Below are positions 12,697 to 24,474 of a stretch of DNA of 64,000 nucleotides, in pieces (position 1 is the stretch's first letter; each line of letters starts with the position of its first letter). Origin of the DNA: Warburgia ugandensis (Eukaryota; Streptophyta; Magnoliopsida; Canellales; Canellaceae); the NCBI GenBank assembly GCA_035236585.1, contig CP141137.1, positions 45,344,057-45,408,056 of the forward strand, written 5' to 3'. Position numbers and translations under genes: made by a program. A model generated the notes under the pieces. The model did no database searches and was not told the DNA's origin. It saw nothing but the letters and a program-made list of their open reading frames with translations.

Positions 12697-13195
12697 CAAG
12701 TAGGCCCTAAGATTTCTTATCAATGCGGATTTGGAACAGTGGCTGATACTTGTTTGAGCTTTATCCTAAAAAAGTTCTAGATCCTTGAGTTAATTTCCAA
12801 ATGCAACACTGCCACAGGCAAAAATCTATCTACAGTTACTGCAAAGAACTATAAACAAGCTCTGTTATCAAGTACTTTCTAAAGTGCCATCCCCAACCTT
12901 TGTTGGTGAATTGAATTGAGACATATCAATCTTATTTTCTTGCCAAGTACGCCCTAAGATTTTCTTATCAAAGTGGATTTGGCACAGTTGCTGATCCATG
13001 TTTGAGCTGTAACCTATAAACTTTCTGGATCCGTGAATTTATTTCACATGCAACCCTGGTAGGGGCCAAAATCCATCTACAGTTACTGTCAACAACCCGA
13101 AACCAGCTCTGTTATCAAGCACTCTCTACAATGCCAATACCACTCTTTGTTGGTGCATTGAATTGAGAAATGTCAATCTTATTTTGTTATAAAAA
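12697..13195 (-). repeat. ~248-bp tandem duplication inside intron 2 of the pseudogene
   Basis: Two adjacent units, about 12697-12945 and 12946-13195. Each carries CCCTAAGATTT, TGTTTGAGC, GTTACTG, AGCTCTGTTATCAAG and TTTGTTGGTG in the same order. Divergence is moderate, so the duplication is not recent. Confidence 0.8.
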
Positions 13196-13337
13196 ACACA
13201 TTCTTGAATACCAAAATCCAGCATCGGCATAACAAACATCGAACATCAGCAAGAATGCTCCTTTTGGGGCTGTTTGGCATGAGAATAACAATCGATGGAT
13301 TGACTTATCCATAAAAAAAGTAATATTCTCCATTTCC

Positions 13338-13409
13338 ATTTGCAGCCGAGGGTTTTACAGTTACCTTATTTATGTCTGAATAATTCTGTCCATGTACTCG
13401 GCTGCAAAT
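13338..13409. repeat. Perfect 13-bp inverted repeat in intron 2
   Basis: ATTTGCAGCCGAG (13338-13350) and its exact reverse complement (13397-13409), separated by 46 bp. Too short to call a MITE, but strong for an intron. Confidence 0.8.
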
Positions 13410-13862
13410 AGCAAGGCCTAAGATCAGTGTCCAGGCGCAAGTTTATCGTGGTCTTCATTCCAATGGAAACAACTTCTTTAACAGTTCAATTCACATACAG
13501 AAACCCAACTTCTCAATCCCTATGTTCTGACTAGCTTCCCATTTCTCAATTACAAATTTCAATCGCAAAAGTCTAGACAAGAAACAACCAACCTACCTCC
13601 GAGTAACCCATTAACAGCGGCAATAATTTCCGCCGCCTGATACAATCTCTGGGTAATAGACGGCCAGATTTAGCAATCTCCGTCACAACTGAGTTCGTAT
13701 TAATTATCCCGAAAATCTCGAATTCCAATTCTCCAGCTCTAACCAGCAAGTACCTTTGCACGGATAGACAAAAACCACTGAATCAGGAAAGAAGACGCTT
13801 GCGGGAGGAGAAATGAAATAGAGGGTCGAGATGTACCGATTGTTGAGGCGAGGTGGGGGCAT

Positions 13863-14160
13863 TTGGAAGAGTCCACCAGCGTCTGCATTTGTTGGAGAAA
13901 GAAGAATGTAGGAGAAGAAAGGAGAGGTGAGGGAGGAGAAGGTTGCGAGGGATTGATGAGGACTTCTTGGGTTTTGAGAAGAAATCTGAGAAAAGGACTT
14001 TTATGAGGTTTGTGGTTGTTGAAGAGAATTCTGGGAATTTCTAAGGTTTGGAGGAGGTAGGAGAGAAGGGAATAGCGCGAGACGTTACCATTTTTGTTCT
14101 CCTGCTTTGCTTTGTTTCTCTCGTCTGCGTTTCTTCTTTCGGGAGCAAACTGAATTTTAA
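13863..14160 (-). promoter_or_regulatory. 5' flank of the phosphoglycerate-mutase-like pseudogene
   Basis: Purine-rich on the plus strand, hence pyrimidine-rich on the coding strand, directly upstream of the inferred ATG at 13862. This is the usual character of a plant 5' UTR. No convincing TATA box was identified. Confidence 0.35.
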
Positions 14161-17100
14161 TTAACGGATTAACCGTTTTGGACGTGGGATATTTTGAATC
14201 AGGAAATTTCCGTGTGGTCCCACTTCTACCGCGTAGGTTGATCCCAACCGTCCATTAGTATCTCCGTTAACACGATGAGAGTTGGAAGCTTCCGTTTCCC
14301 TTTATGTTTGTTTGGTCGTCAAATGTTAACTGTTGCTTAGAGGATTGCTGAAACGGCCCTACATACCTTTCTAAGGCGTGTCGTTGGAAATGTTCTCTCT
14401 GTTGCGGGGAAGGGCTCTATCTTGGGAAGATCGCACCCACTCATCTAATTGCTCTAGATTTGATGCCTAGTACTTTCATAGTGCATGCAGATTGGATGAC
14501 TTTAGCAGCTTAAAAGTCGTCATTTTGATCACAGCATGCAAACGGTTAGAAACTTTGGATAAACAATAGTCTAAATTTAACCTCAAAAAGGGTTTTGTGA
14601 TATTCGAATTGTCCAACCATCTTGGATCTTGTTTACTTGATATCCACAGCTGGGACAATTGGATGAACGGGATTATCAACAGGTAGGGCCTTCATGCAAA
14701 AGGTAAGGATTTTCTACATATGCATGCACCTTGTAACGTGTGTGTCTATTTAGCATCCCTTATATGAGTGTTTGACCATTTTTATTTGTAAACGAAAATC
14801 AGGTTTAGCATTTAAGACTAGAGCTGGCAAAACAGATTGATGGATCAAATCTGATCTATATCCAAACAGATTGGATACATTATATCCACTTTTTTAAACC
14901 AATAAAACAAATTCCGATTCACATACATCTGGGTAGTGGATTCATTGAAAATTCGCAATAATAAAACTAAAATATAATTTGTTTCAGTTTTGAATTCTTC
15001 AAGTAATTTGAGGATAACTAATAATGATGGAATTAAATATTCCCAATGAACGTTGTGCAGACTTTTGAAATTTTTTTGGGGAGAGAGTGAAAAATGGAGA
15101 CAATAAAAATAGAATGAAATTAATGGCTTGAGCACGTATCAAAAGCACTTTCTTTATATTGTTATTTGCCCCTAGTCATAGAGAAGAGATATTGCACGTA
15201 GGATCATTGTCAAACCACTTCAAGGATGCTACAAGTCTTTATGTAGGTATGCATAAGCCCACCCCAAATTGTAAGTACCTAGGTGGTGATCTGATTAAAA
15301 AATAATGAATTTGAGAATAAAAGTTTTCAATTCGTGGAGGAAAAATAACATAAAACTTTGATTTTAATCTTTTAAACTACCATATTCAAGACATGTATAT
15401 AGATTTTGAGACAAACCTAGAAATCAACTATAAAAAGTCATTTTAAATAGTTACAAACAATAAAAAATGATCAAAGCTATATTTCCTCGTGAAAAGATGT
15501 TATAATGGTAGGAAATTTGCAACTTAATACTTCAGAAGATCAACTGGACTCTTTTTTATGTAAAAGAAAGCTTAAACCAAAAAGGGTCAAACTCCTTGAG
15601 TTAGCAAAGTAAAATAATTCTTTGAGACACCTTTTGAAATATAGCTTTTAGGAGGAGTCAACTCCTCAACTTATACAATTTGAAAAATGTTTTTAAAAAT
15701 AATTTTATTAAAAATCTAACAATTTCTCACGTAATCAAATGTATTTAATAAAATATTTCTCCCAATAGATATATTTAATTAAGTTTGTAAGGTCACCATT
15801 AAACTATTATGCATAAATGCTGATATCTTTCAATTGGAACCTGAACTTAGTGTAGCACTTCAAAGTTTTATTATTTGGTAGTCTAAAGCTTGGAAATAGG
15901 TAATCCTATATGATAAAATTGGAGACACCACATACATAATAGTACTATGAACTAAAATGTCTAATTTGTTGCCTATAACTATAAATAACAATGTGCTAGT
16001 CCTTGATTCATGAGCAATCTCAAGAGAATCCTATCTCTCATGAGAGGCGAGACCACCCCTATGCTATAAGTGAAGTCCTTATAGTACACTCATTACTTTT
16101 ATGTGCACTTGTCTAATACATTGATACTTCATTAAGGTACAAAAGTATCCTTCTCTTTATAATAACCACAAACATTATTTCTCTTTCTAATGTGAATCTT
16201 AACCAAGGAACAAAATAGTGGTATCAATCATCATATTCGATGGGAGCCAAAACCTTTATAACAGGGCTACATCAGCCATAATAGCGATAATAGCATGAGT
16301 TGTCCATGAAATCACATGTTCAAAAAATAGAGCAATATTTTATATTTTAGCACTATACTCCTCTTTAAGCATGTTTTATGTGAATTTTCATGTATCTACT
16401 CTACCTAAAAGTTTCTTGTAATATTTTTATATGAATTATTAGTGTTTTGGTGTCCATTGGATGATATCAATAAGCTATTTATTTACCTTTTATTTTAGTT
16501 CTTAATTAAAAGTATATAAATAAAAAGTTATGAAGATATAATAGATAATGTGGATATATATATTTTTAAAGTAATGTTAATATTGATTTTTTTTTTTTAA
16601 ATGGAGCGACTAACTAATACATGTGCTAGCCACTAAAAAATAAAATAAAATAAAAAAGGTTCTAATCATATGATTTCATAGAAGAAGAAAAAATAACTAA
16701 ATCGTCTTAATAAACACAACTTTTCTCTTGAAATTAGAACTACAAACACAAGTACAGATAAAGGACTAAGAACTGATTCTTCATTTTTACTTGTATTCTT
16801 CTCACTACTAGGTTTCGAGGAATCATTAGTACATATACCGTTATCTCTCTTTTCCTTGGCATCTATTTCATTTGTTTAAAGGAGACTTATTTCATATACA
16901 TAAATGTATTTGTAAATAGGATCCAATGCTGATGACATGTGCAGAGATGGTGATGTAGGTTCCTATATGTACCTCATAGCAATGGTGGAAGCACCATTTA
17001 ATATAGTTAGGCTATTTGTCAGGATTTCTCACAAGCCTACAATGGATAATTGTGACTCTCTATTTTCCTATGTATTAGTAACTGACAAATTTAATCAAGA

Positions 17101-17794
17101 TAGAAATTAAATGATTTATGATTCACATGAACTATATAATATACCAAAGATCAACAAATATGAGCACATAAATTAGAAATTAAAACACAAGCCCATAAGA
17201 AAACTTTCTAAAAGAGTCACTTAAAATTTTAACTATATGTACTACATGCTTACATATATAATAGTTAAATTAAACCCAACAAGAAGCACAAGAATTTTGA
17301 TATCCACTTTGATCATCATTATTATTATCATTTTTGTAATATGCATAGCTTGGGTGTTTGTGGTTTATAATAGAAGAGGAAATCATATGCTCACCACCAG
17401 CACCTATCACATTAACATATTATATATGATTGTTGATAGTAAGAATTATCTCTATAATTTTAGCAATCATATGCTCTATGAAATTTGTAGCCTTCCTCTC
17501 TATATGGACATGCATAATCAATAATGCCAGAAGCTCGCAATTAACTTTTTTATTATCACAGTAAAACACAAGATTTTGTGCTATAATATGCCTTCAACTA
17601 AGACTAATATCTCATTCATGCGATCCATCATATCCATAGTCTGTTACATAACAACAGACATGTTTACTAGATTTGACATATCCATCATCGTGTGGATCCA
17701 GTGATAAACCACTATTTAGAGTTAGTAGAAGACAAGAGGAGAAACTAGATTAAGCATGTTGAAGTTCTTATACTTGTTATGGATCTTGCATTCC
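14161..17794. other. No gene recognised
   Basis: 3.6 kb of AT-rich DNA without a readable domain. A possible short element between about 14818 and 15175 begins TAGAGCTGGCAAAA and ends TTTGCCCCTA, an imperfect inverted pair with unequal flanks; I do not call it. Confidence 0.5.
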
Positions 17795-18204
17795 TTACAT
17801 TGCATCATCTAACCATTCTTCATCAACATTTTCAAGTACAAGTGATTCTCTCTCTTCAATCCACAACTCAATTGGATTTGATTCATCAAATATATAATCT
17901 AGATTTATTGGCTTATAACTGTCATCATTTTTAGGCATTTTCTTCAACCTCCTCAACCTTAGCATTTGGTTGTAACAAACAAAAACCAATTTGTTCATCC
18001 TCTTCATGGCTAACTTATTTTTGCGCTTTGTGTGAATAAGTTGAAAGGTGCTCCATTCAGCTCATAGTTCGAACAAGGCACAACTTGACTAAGGTTTCAA
18101 ATAGATATCATTTCAAAGCCCATGTATTAGTGATGTAAGTGACTCACCAATTAGCTACAACATTGTAGCAGAAAATTTAGTCAATGATTCATCTAATGTG
18201 ATAG
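17795..18204 (-). pseudogene. hAT transposase relic, C-terminal part
   Basis: The minus strand reads EWSTFQLIHTKRKNKL (with an internal stop just before), then MKRMNKLVFVCYNQMLRLRR and a final acidic segment ending EEWLDDAM and a stop at 17795-17797. This is the hAT dimerisation region (typically ERNWSTF..IHTKKRNRL..RLNDLVYV.YN) followed by the usual acidic tail. The rest of the same gene lies at 26103-28000. The two parts are separated by the gypsy element 18205-26102, and the five bases GATAG at 18200-18204 are repeated at 26103-26107. Stops before the WSTF motif and elsewhere show the gene was already damaged or decayed after insertion. Confidence 0.75.
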
Positions 18205-18794
18205 TGTTATGTCCCAAGTATTTATAACACTTTTACACAAAATCTTTTGCAAATGTGGGGCCTTGAGTTTGGAAAACTATTTAGAAAGCAATAGTAAAAA
18301 ACATTTTTGTGAGAATACTTTTAAAAATCCCAAGTGTTATTTTCTCTTTTCAAAAAATTAAAGATTTTCAGAGAAATGAATGCTACATTTCTACCAAAAA
18401 TCTAGCAGAGTATCCTTTATTTTTCGGACTTGTACATTTTACGCATGCAATGCGATGCCCCTAATAAACATAGTTTAAGTCAAATAAATAATAAAGGAGT
18501 CTCTGTCTCCATTTGTTCACATGAATACAAATGTGTGTGGTTTTAAAATCAGGTTTTTAATTAAGACAAAAAGAATAGTTCGTAACTAGGATCAATCCAA
18601 TCATAGCCACCCAACCATAATATTAATTTACATGTCCACATGTTCATAAAGTAAAATTCATATTAAATCAAAGTATTACATTAGTTCACAAAATTATCAA
18701 CTATATTGTAAAACTATTTGATATATCTTCTCTGTCCTTCTCTTGAGGTATCTAGCACAATCTTCTACTCCTCTATCTTATGTCTTCGAACCTA

Positions 18795-18821
18795 AGACAT
18801 TGTAAATAATTTACAATGTCT
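18795..18821. other. Conserved LTR hairpin (family A copy 1)
   Basis: Perfect 12-bp arms AGACATTGTAAA and TTTACAATGTCT around a 3-nt loop. It lies about 590 bp from the 3' end of the LTR in transcript sense. Equivalent hairpins occur at 32328-32346, 42146-42179 and 50385-50410 in related LTRs. Confidence 0.75.
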
Positions 18822-19471
18822 CACATACATGAGTTTGTGTAGGTAGTTTCATCATCGAAATATGGAGATTATACAATTTGAGTGATGGGAACACATTGCC
18901 TCAAGACATGCCCTTGCCCATGATGTATAGTAACCTAGATTCCACCTTTTTTGGCAAGGTATCTCACATATAAAGTTTTAGATAGGGATGATTAGTCCTC
19001 AACCTTCCTAGGATAATGTCCATTGGGTCGCTATATTGTGAAAACCCCAATTTTTTTGAAATTATTTGGAATTAATTAGAATTTTTACGAAAAATGAGGT
19101 GGAATACTATATTTTATATAATATTATAGTTTTAGAAAAAGAATCAAGTCTTGAAATATAGATATTTGGAATCATACTTGGAAAACTAGTTAAAATGACT
19201 GTAAGCATGCTAAAATCTAACCTCAGGTGAAAAATCCCTATTTTTCTTAATTTTTGTGAATTTATATTTACCTATAGGGGTAAAATGGTCATTTCACTTT
19301 TGTGTGGGGTCGAAAAAAATTAGGTGAGCTAGGGGACAGCCAGCACAAGGAATATCAATGATGAAGAATAAACATGATAAGGAATCTCTTTTGAATTTAA
19401 TAAGAAAAGTGGAAACATTATTTAAAATGAAAATAATAAAAATTTTAAGAGCAATAATACAAAATTAACCC

Positions 19472-19479
19472 TATAAATA
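19472..19479 (+). promoter_or_regulatory. TATA box of family C LTR copy 1
   Basis: CCCTATAAATACCCC, followed after about 45 bp by a long pyrimidine tract. The equivalent position in the inverted copy is 46106-46113 (TATAAAAA on the minus strand). Confidence 0.6.
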
Positions 19480-19517
19480 CCCCTCCTACAGACTGCATGA
19501 AATTGCAAAACATCCCC

Positions 19518-19612
19518 TAGACTCTTCTCTCTCTTCCTTTCTCTTTCCTCCTCTTTCTCTTTCTCTCTCTTTTTCCTTTTCCTTTTCTTTTTCTCTCTCC
19601 TCTCTTTCCAAC
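19518..19612 (+). repeat. Pyrimidine (CTTT/CTCT) tract in the family C leader
   Basis: About 95 bases almost purely C and T, just downstream of the TATA box. The minus-strand equivalent in copy 2 is 45965-46070. It produces an artefactual Lys/Glu/Arg-rich frame on the other strand. Confidence 0.85.
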
Positions 19613-22153
19613 TAGAGCGGCGGTCCCCACACGTGCCTGGCATAGGAACCAGCTTGTCCTAGGCTGGGGCGTTCCTAGACCTACCTTCTAGCCCGAACCC
19701 AATGACGACCATGCCGACTAGGGTTTTTCCCAAGCTGAAAAAAATCGTCCTCGATCTCTAGCAAAATCACTGGCCTAGGGACTTAGATTCTGGTTTCCCT
19801 CATCCCCTTCTCCATTTCCCATCTTCTCATTTCTTCTCCCACTCTAGTAAATGGCCCAGCTTCGACGATTTATCGGTGAGCATAGACAACGATCTGCACC
19901 CACCAGAAACCGGCAAAAATCCCTCATCTCCGACTCTCTTCTCTGCTTCAGACGAGATCTAGGTAGGTCCTTTTTCAAAAACCCCCTATTTCCCCCTTGA
20001 TTTTAGGCAAGCTTGCCATTGAATTTGGTTCACTGGTGAACCAAAATTCGATAACCTAAGTTGAAATCATTAGTAAATCAACATGATTTTGAAAATTTGA
20101 GTTGTTGGATTAGTTCAGAGGACCCAAAAACCACTAGATTTGGATTCACTGTGAGATTTAAATTAGATTTGGCCGTTGATCTGGGGAGCTGTTGATTTGA
20201 CGGTCCAAATCGGACCGTCTCAATAGATCTTTGAGATTTGACTTTGGGACACACCTAGGGAGATGCACAAAACAACGCTCGACCTGGGTGCGCCTTCATG
20301 CGTGCTCACTCGTGCACAATGTCTGAGGCACAATCTTGAAAAACTATGACACATGTGGCGTCCTAGTGATGGTGATGTGTGCCGCCCCCATTTTGGCACC
20401 TTCTGACAGTCCAGATCAAATCTAGAATAGATCTGAAACTTAAAATCTTAATTCAGAGCTCATTTTAACTCTAAATCAAGATCAGAAGAAGCTATGAATT
20501 CCTGGTAAAGAGTGAAATCTAATGTAAACATAAAATTTAGGTTTTATTCACTGTAAATTTATGTAAATCATAAAAAGTAGTACTAATTTCCAAGATCAGT
20601 CAAATATGACATGATCAGACCTTAGAATTTTGATCCATTAGTAACATAATGATGTGATAACTTGAATAAATAGATTGGATGTAACTAATTTGATAGATCT
20701 TAAGATGTTGACCATTAAAAGTAACAAAATCCTTGAAAATACATAATAATCTCCTTGATCAGATTGATCAAGAATGATCAGAAACTACGAATTAGTATGG
20801 ATGATGATTTAATGATAAGATCATGAGAAATAAATGGTCTGATATGGATAATTTGGGATAGATGGAGATCTATGCCCTTAATTTTGATAAAATAACTTAA
20901 AATCTTCTTGATTGGTTGGATCAAGAAAGATCAGATCATATGATGAGATGCATCAATAATATAGTGATGATATCATATTAAGAGAATGTGATAGATCTGA
21001 ATAAAAATGAAAGATCAATATCTAAACCCTTAATGGGATGAAAAATGATCAAAATATGATCATGGGATCAAAATAGGCAAATAAGATATATTCAAATGAT
21101 CATGTGAGTTATTATATTCTATTATAAATATTCTTTTATTTTTTTAGTATATTTAATTGTTAGATTTATTTATTTACGCTTTAATGTTTATGTTATGTAA
21201 ATTACATGAAAAATATAATTAAATAAAAAAAATATTGATGAATATTTACAATGAATATGGATATGGACTTAATGATAGTAAGGGCTATAATGAGTAGGAC
21301 AATATAAGGAATATTATTTCTTTGGCCCAAATTAGAAGAATAATAAACCCCATGAATGACATTTTAAATGTTCATGGATTTAATTAAAATCAAATAGCAA
21401 GAGTACTTAGGGTTTAATGCTCATAGGAACCTTATGAAGGTTGAGCTAAGGTCACCCTAGTAAATGCTGAACATGATGGTTAATGGGGTTCTCTAATAGA
21501 GCCTCGCTCTTCCCTCACCTTTTGACGACGTTTGTGAGCTCTAAATGCCTCCTTACGTGAGGATTGAATTAACCACTCTGTAAGCAACTTTTAATTCGTA
21601 AACCTTAGTCAATTAGAAATAAGAGGAGCTATCTAGAATTAGGAGTGCATAAATTATCTTCAATTACTAAAACATTAACTGGTTGAATAATACTAAGATC
21701 ATAAAAAGACATTAAACTATCTAATCTTAATATTTATGGTAATTAAGATAATCAAAGATCAAATAAGACCCATAAGGAGATCTCGAATGATTAAGAATAA
21801 TAAGAATCATAATATTGTATGTATGTTTTGAAGTAGTGTAAATATTAGATTCAAATGTGGATTAATATATTAGACCATTGATCGATATGATCTAAGGAAA
21901 AACATCTGAATCATCCTATGTAAGGATGATCAAAAGAACAACTAGGAAGTATAAATGAGTTGAGGAATGACTATATATATTATTTGATAGATACATGAAG
22001 GATATGATCATCAAGATCAATGAGAAGATGGATTATTGAAAGTAAAGGTAAACCTTAAGAATATATTCAATATATAAGATACATGTATTTTACACATGAT
22101 CTTATCCTGATAACTATGAATTGATTATAATTGCCTTAGAATTGTTTATGATT

Positions 22154-22339
22154 CAACAAATGATGGTGAAATGAATACAAAGTGATTAATTAAGTAATTA
22201 TGAAATTACTTAAGGCAACAAATGATGTTGAAATGAATACAAAGTGTTTGATTAAGCAATTACAAAATTACTTAAGGCAACAAATGATGTTGAAATGAAT
22301 ACAAAGTGATTGATTAAGTAATTATAAAATTACGTAATG
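22154..22339 (+). repeat. Three tandem 62-bp units
   Basis: Units start CAACAAATGATG at 22154, 22216 and 22278, each followed by AAATGAATACAAAGTG and AATTAC. Units two and three are nearly identical. They lie inside family C copy 1; I did not see the same triplication in copy 2. Confidence 0.9.
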
Positions 22340-23902
22340 GGTAGAATGAGAAGATTTGAATTACATAAGTTAGACTCCCAAATCTTAAGGTAAGAAGTTA
22401 TAGGAATGTCCTATTATAACTAGACACATAGTTTGTAAGTATAAAATATTATTTTCCATACAAGCATAGAGGCTTGTGATTTTGTTTTAAGACATGCTTA
22501 TGCCTGGGGATGCCAATACTAGGAGAGTCATGAGGGTTTCGTTACTCGCTCTCTGAAACTGATTACTATTGATGATACCGTGCCTAAAGAGAGGCAAAAT
22601 GTTGGGTGGGGCAATTATGGGAAGGCCGCCATTGTGATAGCATTGCATTCCAAAACTAATATTTTGCATAAAATACAAGTATACTCAATAGTATAAAATC
22701 AGAAATATAATGAATCTCTATTTTCAAATATGATGGAATAATCATCAATAGTTTTTCTTATTTTATAGAAAAGGACATAGATGTTAAAACTACCTACCTC
22801 CTTGGCCAATTGCCATAAGTTCTTCCCTTTAGCTGTCACTGTAATCTTAACACCAATTCAGTCAAACTGCATCTGAATCTATATAGTGCATAAACCACCA
22901 AAATCTCACGATCTCAGCCGTATAGGCTGTTGATCTATGTTAATAGCCATGGATTGTTGATCCAACATTCATTAGGTTATGGAACTCAAATTTGAGTCAT
23001 TGATTACTAAACAATGGTTTAGATCAATCATAAGCCATCTACATTCCATTTATCATAGATTACATAGGTGAGATATGATTAAATCATTCTCAGATCTGCC
23101 ATCCATTCTCTGAGTTAGTGATCTAACAATTTAGATCTATATTACAAATCAAATAACCCTACTGGTAGATGATTAGATATAAAGAGTTGAATCCAACATG
23201 TTATAGTGGTCCAACCTAGTGTTTTAGGGTCTAATCCAATACTCTTAGTGTTCAAATCTAAGCTTAAGGTCATGATCACACAATCAGAGGGTCTGATTTA
23301 ATGATTGCATTCATGAATATTAGATTTGTTATTCAAGGTCTAAGAATTCATCTATGGCATCTGATCATTGATCCGACATCACAAAATCACTGTTCCAACT
23401 GTATCTGATCAGATGACTAAGATTGTCCAATTGGTTTCATGCTTAGATTAACAATTCCTAGTCAGGTTTGAGTTAAATTAAGCATGTTTTAAGCTTCCTC
23501 AAGCATGGGTTTAGAAATCAATGGGCAAATCATCAATAAAAACTAGATCTAACATGAACTTATGGATCTAGCTAATAAAATGGAATTCACGAATTGGGTT
23601 ACACAAATCCTACTTTGTGGCATGTCTTTGATCTTCTTCTTTTAGTGGATGACCCAGATTGACAGTTGTTTCTCCTATGAAACTCTCCGATTAGCAGGAA
23701 AGAATGGCACGGATGGCTTTAACTCCTTGGGGCTTTAATTCATGCTCTTATGTTGAGGGGATTGATGGGCTCAGATCAATGATCCAAGTTATTGTCTTCT
23801 CTGATGACGTCTGTAAATTGCTAGCATGACAGGCTTCTCCAGTGCTCTATTCCTCTTCCCTCTCTTTCTTCCTCCTTTCTTTCTCTTCCTCTCTTCTCCT
23901 TC

Positions 23903-23942
23903 TTCCTTCCTTCCTTCCTTCCTTCCTTCTTCTTCTTCTTCC
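23903..23942 (+). repeat. (TTCC)n/(TTC)n tract
   Basis: About 6.5 TTCC units followed by five TTC units, within the pyrimidine-rich strand of the family A LTR leader. Confidence 0.95.
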
Positions 23943-24006
23943 ACTTTTCTTCCTCCTCTTTGTCAAGTTCTCTTTCCTTCTATCAGCTCGATTGTTCTTA
24001 GATTCA

Positions 24007-24014
24007 CTTAAATA
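24007..24014 (-). promoter_or_regulatory. TATA-like box of family A LTR (copy 1)
   Basis: Minus strand reads CCTCCTATTTAAGTG about 460 bp into the LTR, followed by a purine-rich leader. In copy 2 the same place reads CCCACTTAAAGC, so the box is not intact there. Confidence 0.4.
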
Positions 24015-24474
24015 GGAGGGGGGATGCCATTATCAAAATGGTCCCCTTCTTTAATTATTAATTTAAATTCTTTTTATTTAATCATATACTTAATAATGAT
24101 ATTTTTTTTACCATTTTGTACATCATAATTACATTAAAAAAGGGATGGATGTTACTCATGAAGGTTTTTCAACATCTCTTAACTATCAAATCTCAGAGTT
24201 TTACAAGTGGGGTCCACTTAGTAAAATTACAAAATTTATCTTCATGCGAAAATATCACAAATTATTTGCCTAGACTTTGATTTCAATGTTCTTTATATCG
24301 TTGGATTCTTTTTCTCTAGTATAATCGAAATTTGAAAGCTTCAGGGTTTAATTAGGTGTCTTTAAAAAAAGGTCAATTTTATGGAACTTAAAGACATGAA
24401 ATTTTAAATTTGAATTTTATTAAAATTAATTAAAAATTTATTTGAAATGGAATTAAAAAATTAGGTTTATTATA

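Larger units (their letters stand above)
10747..13862 (-). pseudogene. Phosphoglycerate-mutase-like (histidine phosphatase superfamily) pseudogene, five exons
   Basis: Minus-strand spliced gene relic. Inferred exons: 13837-13862 (MPPPRLNN), 13593-13753, 12102-12182, 11195-11409 and 10747-10999, each bounded by GT and AG and joining in compatible phase. Readable blocks are RYLLVRAGELEFE, IINTNSV, IWPSITQRLYQAAEIIAA, IVPEYSFLDA, GAYEGKSLESLME, VYASDSISPSNKPPP, VADVFVRVTQLMS, DTVIIV, LTILQAGLVG and RRHSDLSSAPGQVRLVD. These match a plant family annotated as phosphoglycerate mutase-like, recognised from memory. Lesions: about 33 codons deleted in exon 2; TAA at 13670-13672 where Trp is expected; a 1-nt deletion in exon 3 near 12145; TAG at 11254-11256 where Ser is expected; and a C-terminal run-on to 10747. 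The catalytic RHG is RAG, as I recall it being in the family, so the parent may not have been an enzyme. Confidence 0.8.
19037..22640 (+). mobile_element. Truncated LTR of family C, copy 1, nested in a family A LTR
   Basis: Begins TGTGAAAACCCCAATTTTT. It matches, in inverted orientation, the 4.78-kb element 41744-46525, whose minus-strand start is TGTGATAACCCCAATTTTTG. Shared landmarks: a TATA box about 430 bp in, a pyrimidine-rich leader, a GC-richer block near 20250-20400, and GGCAATTATGGGAAGGC near 22610. The last ~0.9 kb of the family sequence is missing. No coding sequence is present. Confidence 0.7.
18205..24474 (-). repeat. 3' LTR of family A copy 1, split by family C copy 1
   Basis: Two blocks, 18205-19036 and about 22641-24474, align in order with the 3.3-kb LTR at 31721-35041. 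The block boundary falls at GGTCGCTATA, where the other copies read GGGCCACCATATGCCC. About 300 bp of LTR present in copy 2 (41.0-41.15 kb) is missing at the inner boundary, so a deletion followed the nested insertion. Confidence 0.75.

Noticed and set aside
14818..15175. Possible hAT-type MITE (TAGAGCTGGCAAAA ... TTTGCCCCTA)
   Set aside because: The inverted ends are imperfect and the 8-bp flanks do not match.
17237..17524. 95-codon hydrophobic frame that might be a membrane protein
   Set aside because: Low-complexity Ile/Leu codons in AT-rich DNA; no signal, domain or neighbouring gene context.
19422..19643. Lys/Glu/Arg-rich frame that could pass for a nuclear protein
   Set aside because: It is the complement of the pyrimidine leader of the family C LTR; the same kind of frame arises at 45870-46073 for the same reason.
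22154..22339. 62-bp tandem units considered as a CRISPR-like or satellite array
   Set aside because: The units are directly adjacent with no unique spacers, only three copies exist, and the context is a plant LTR.
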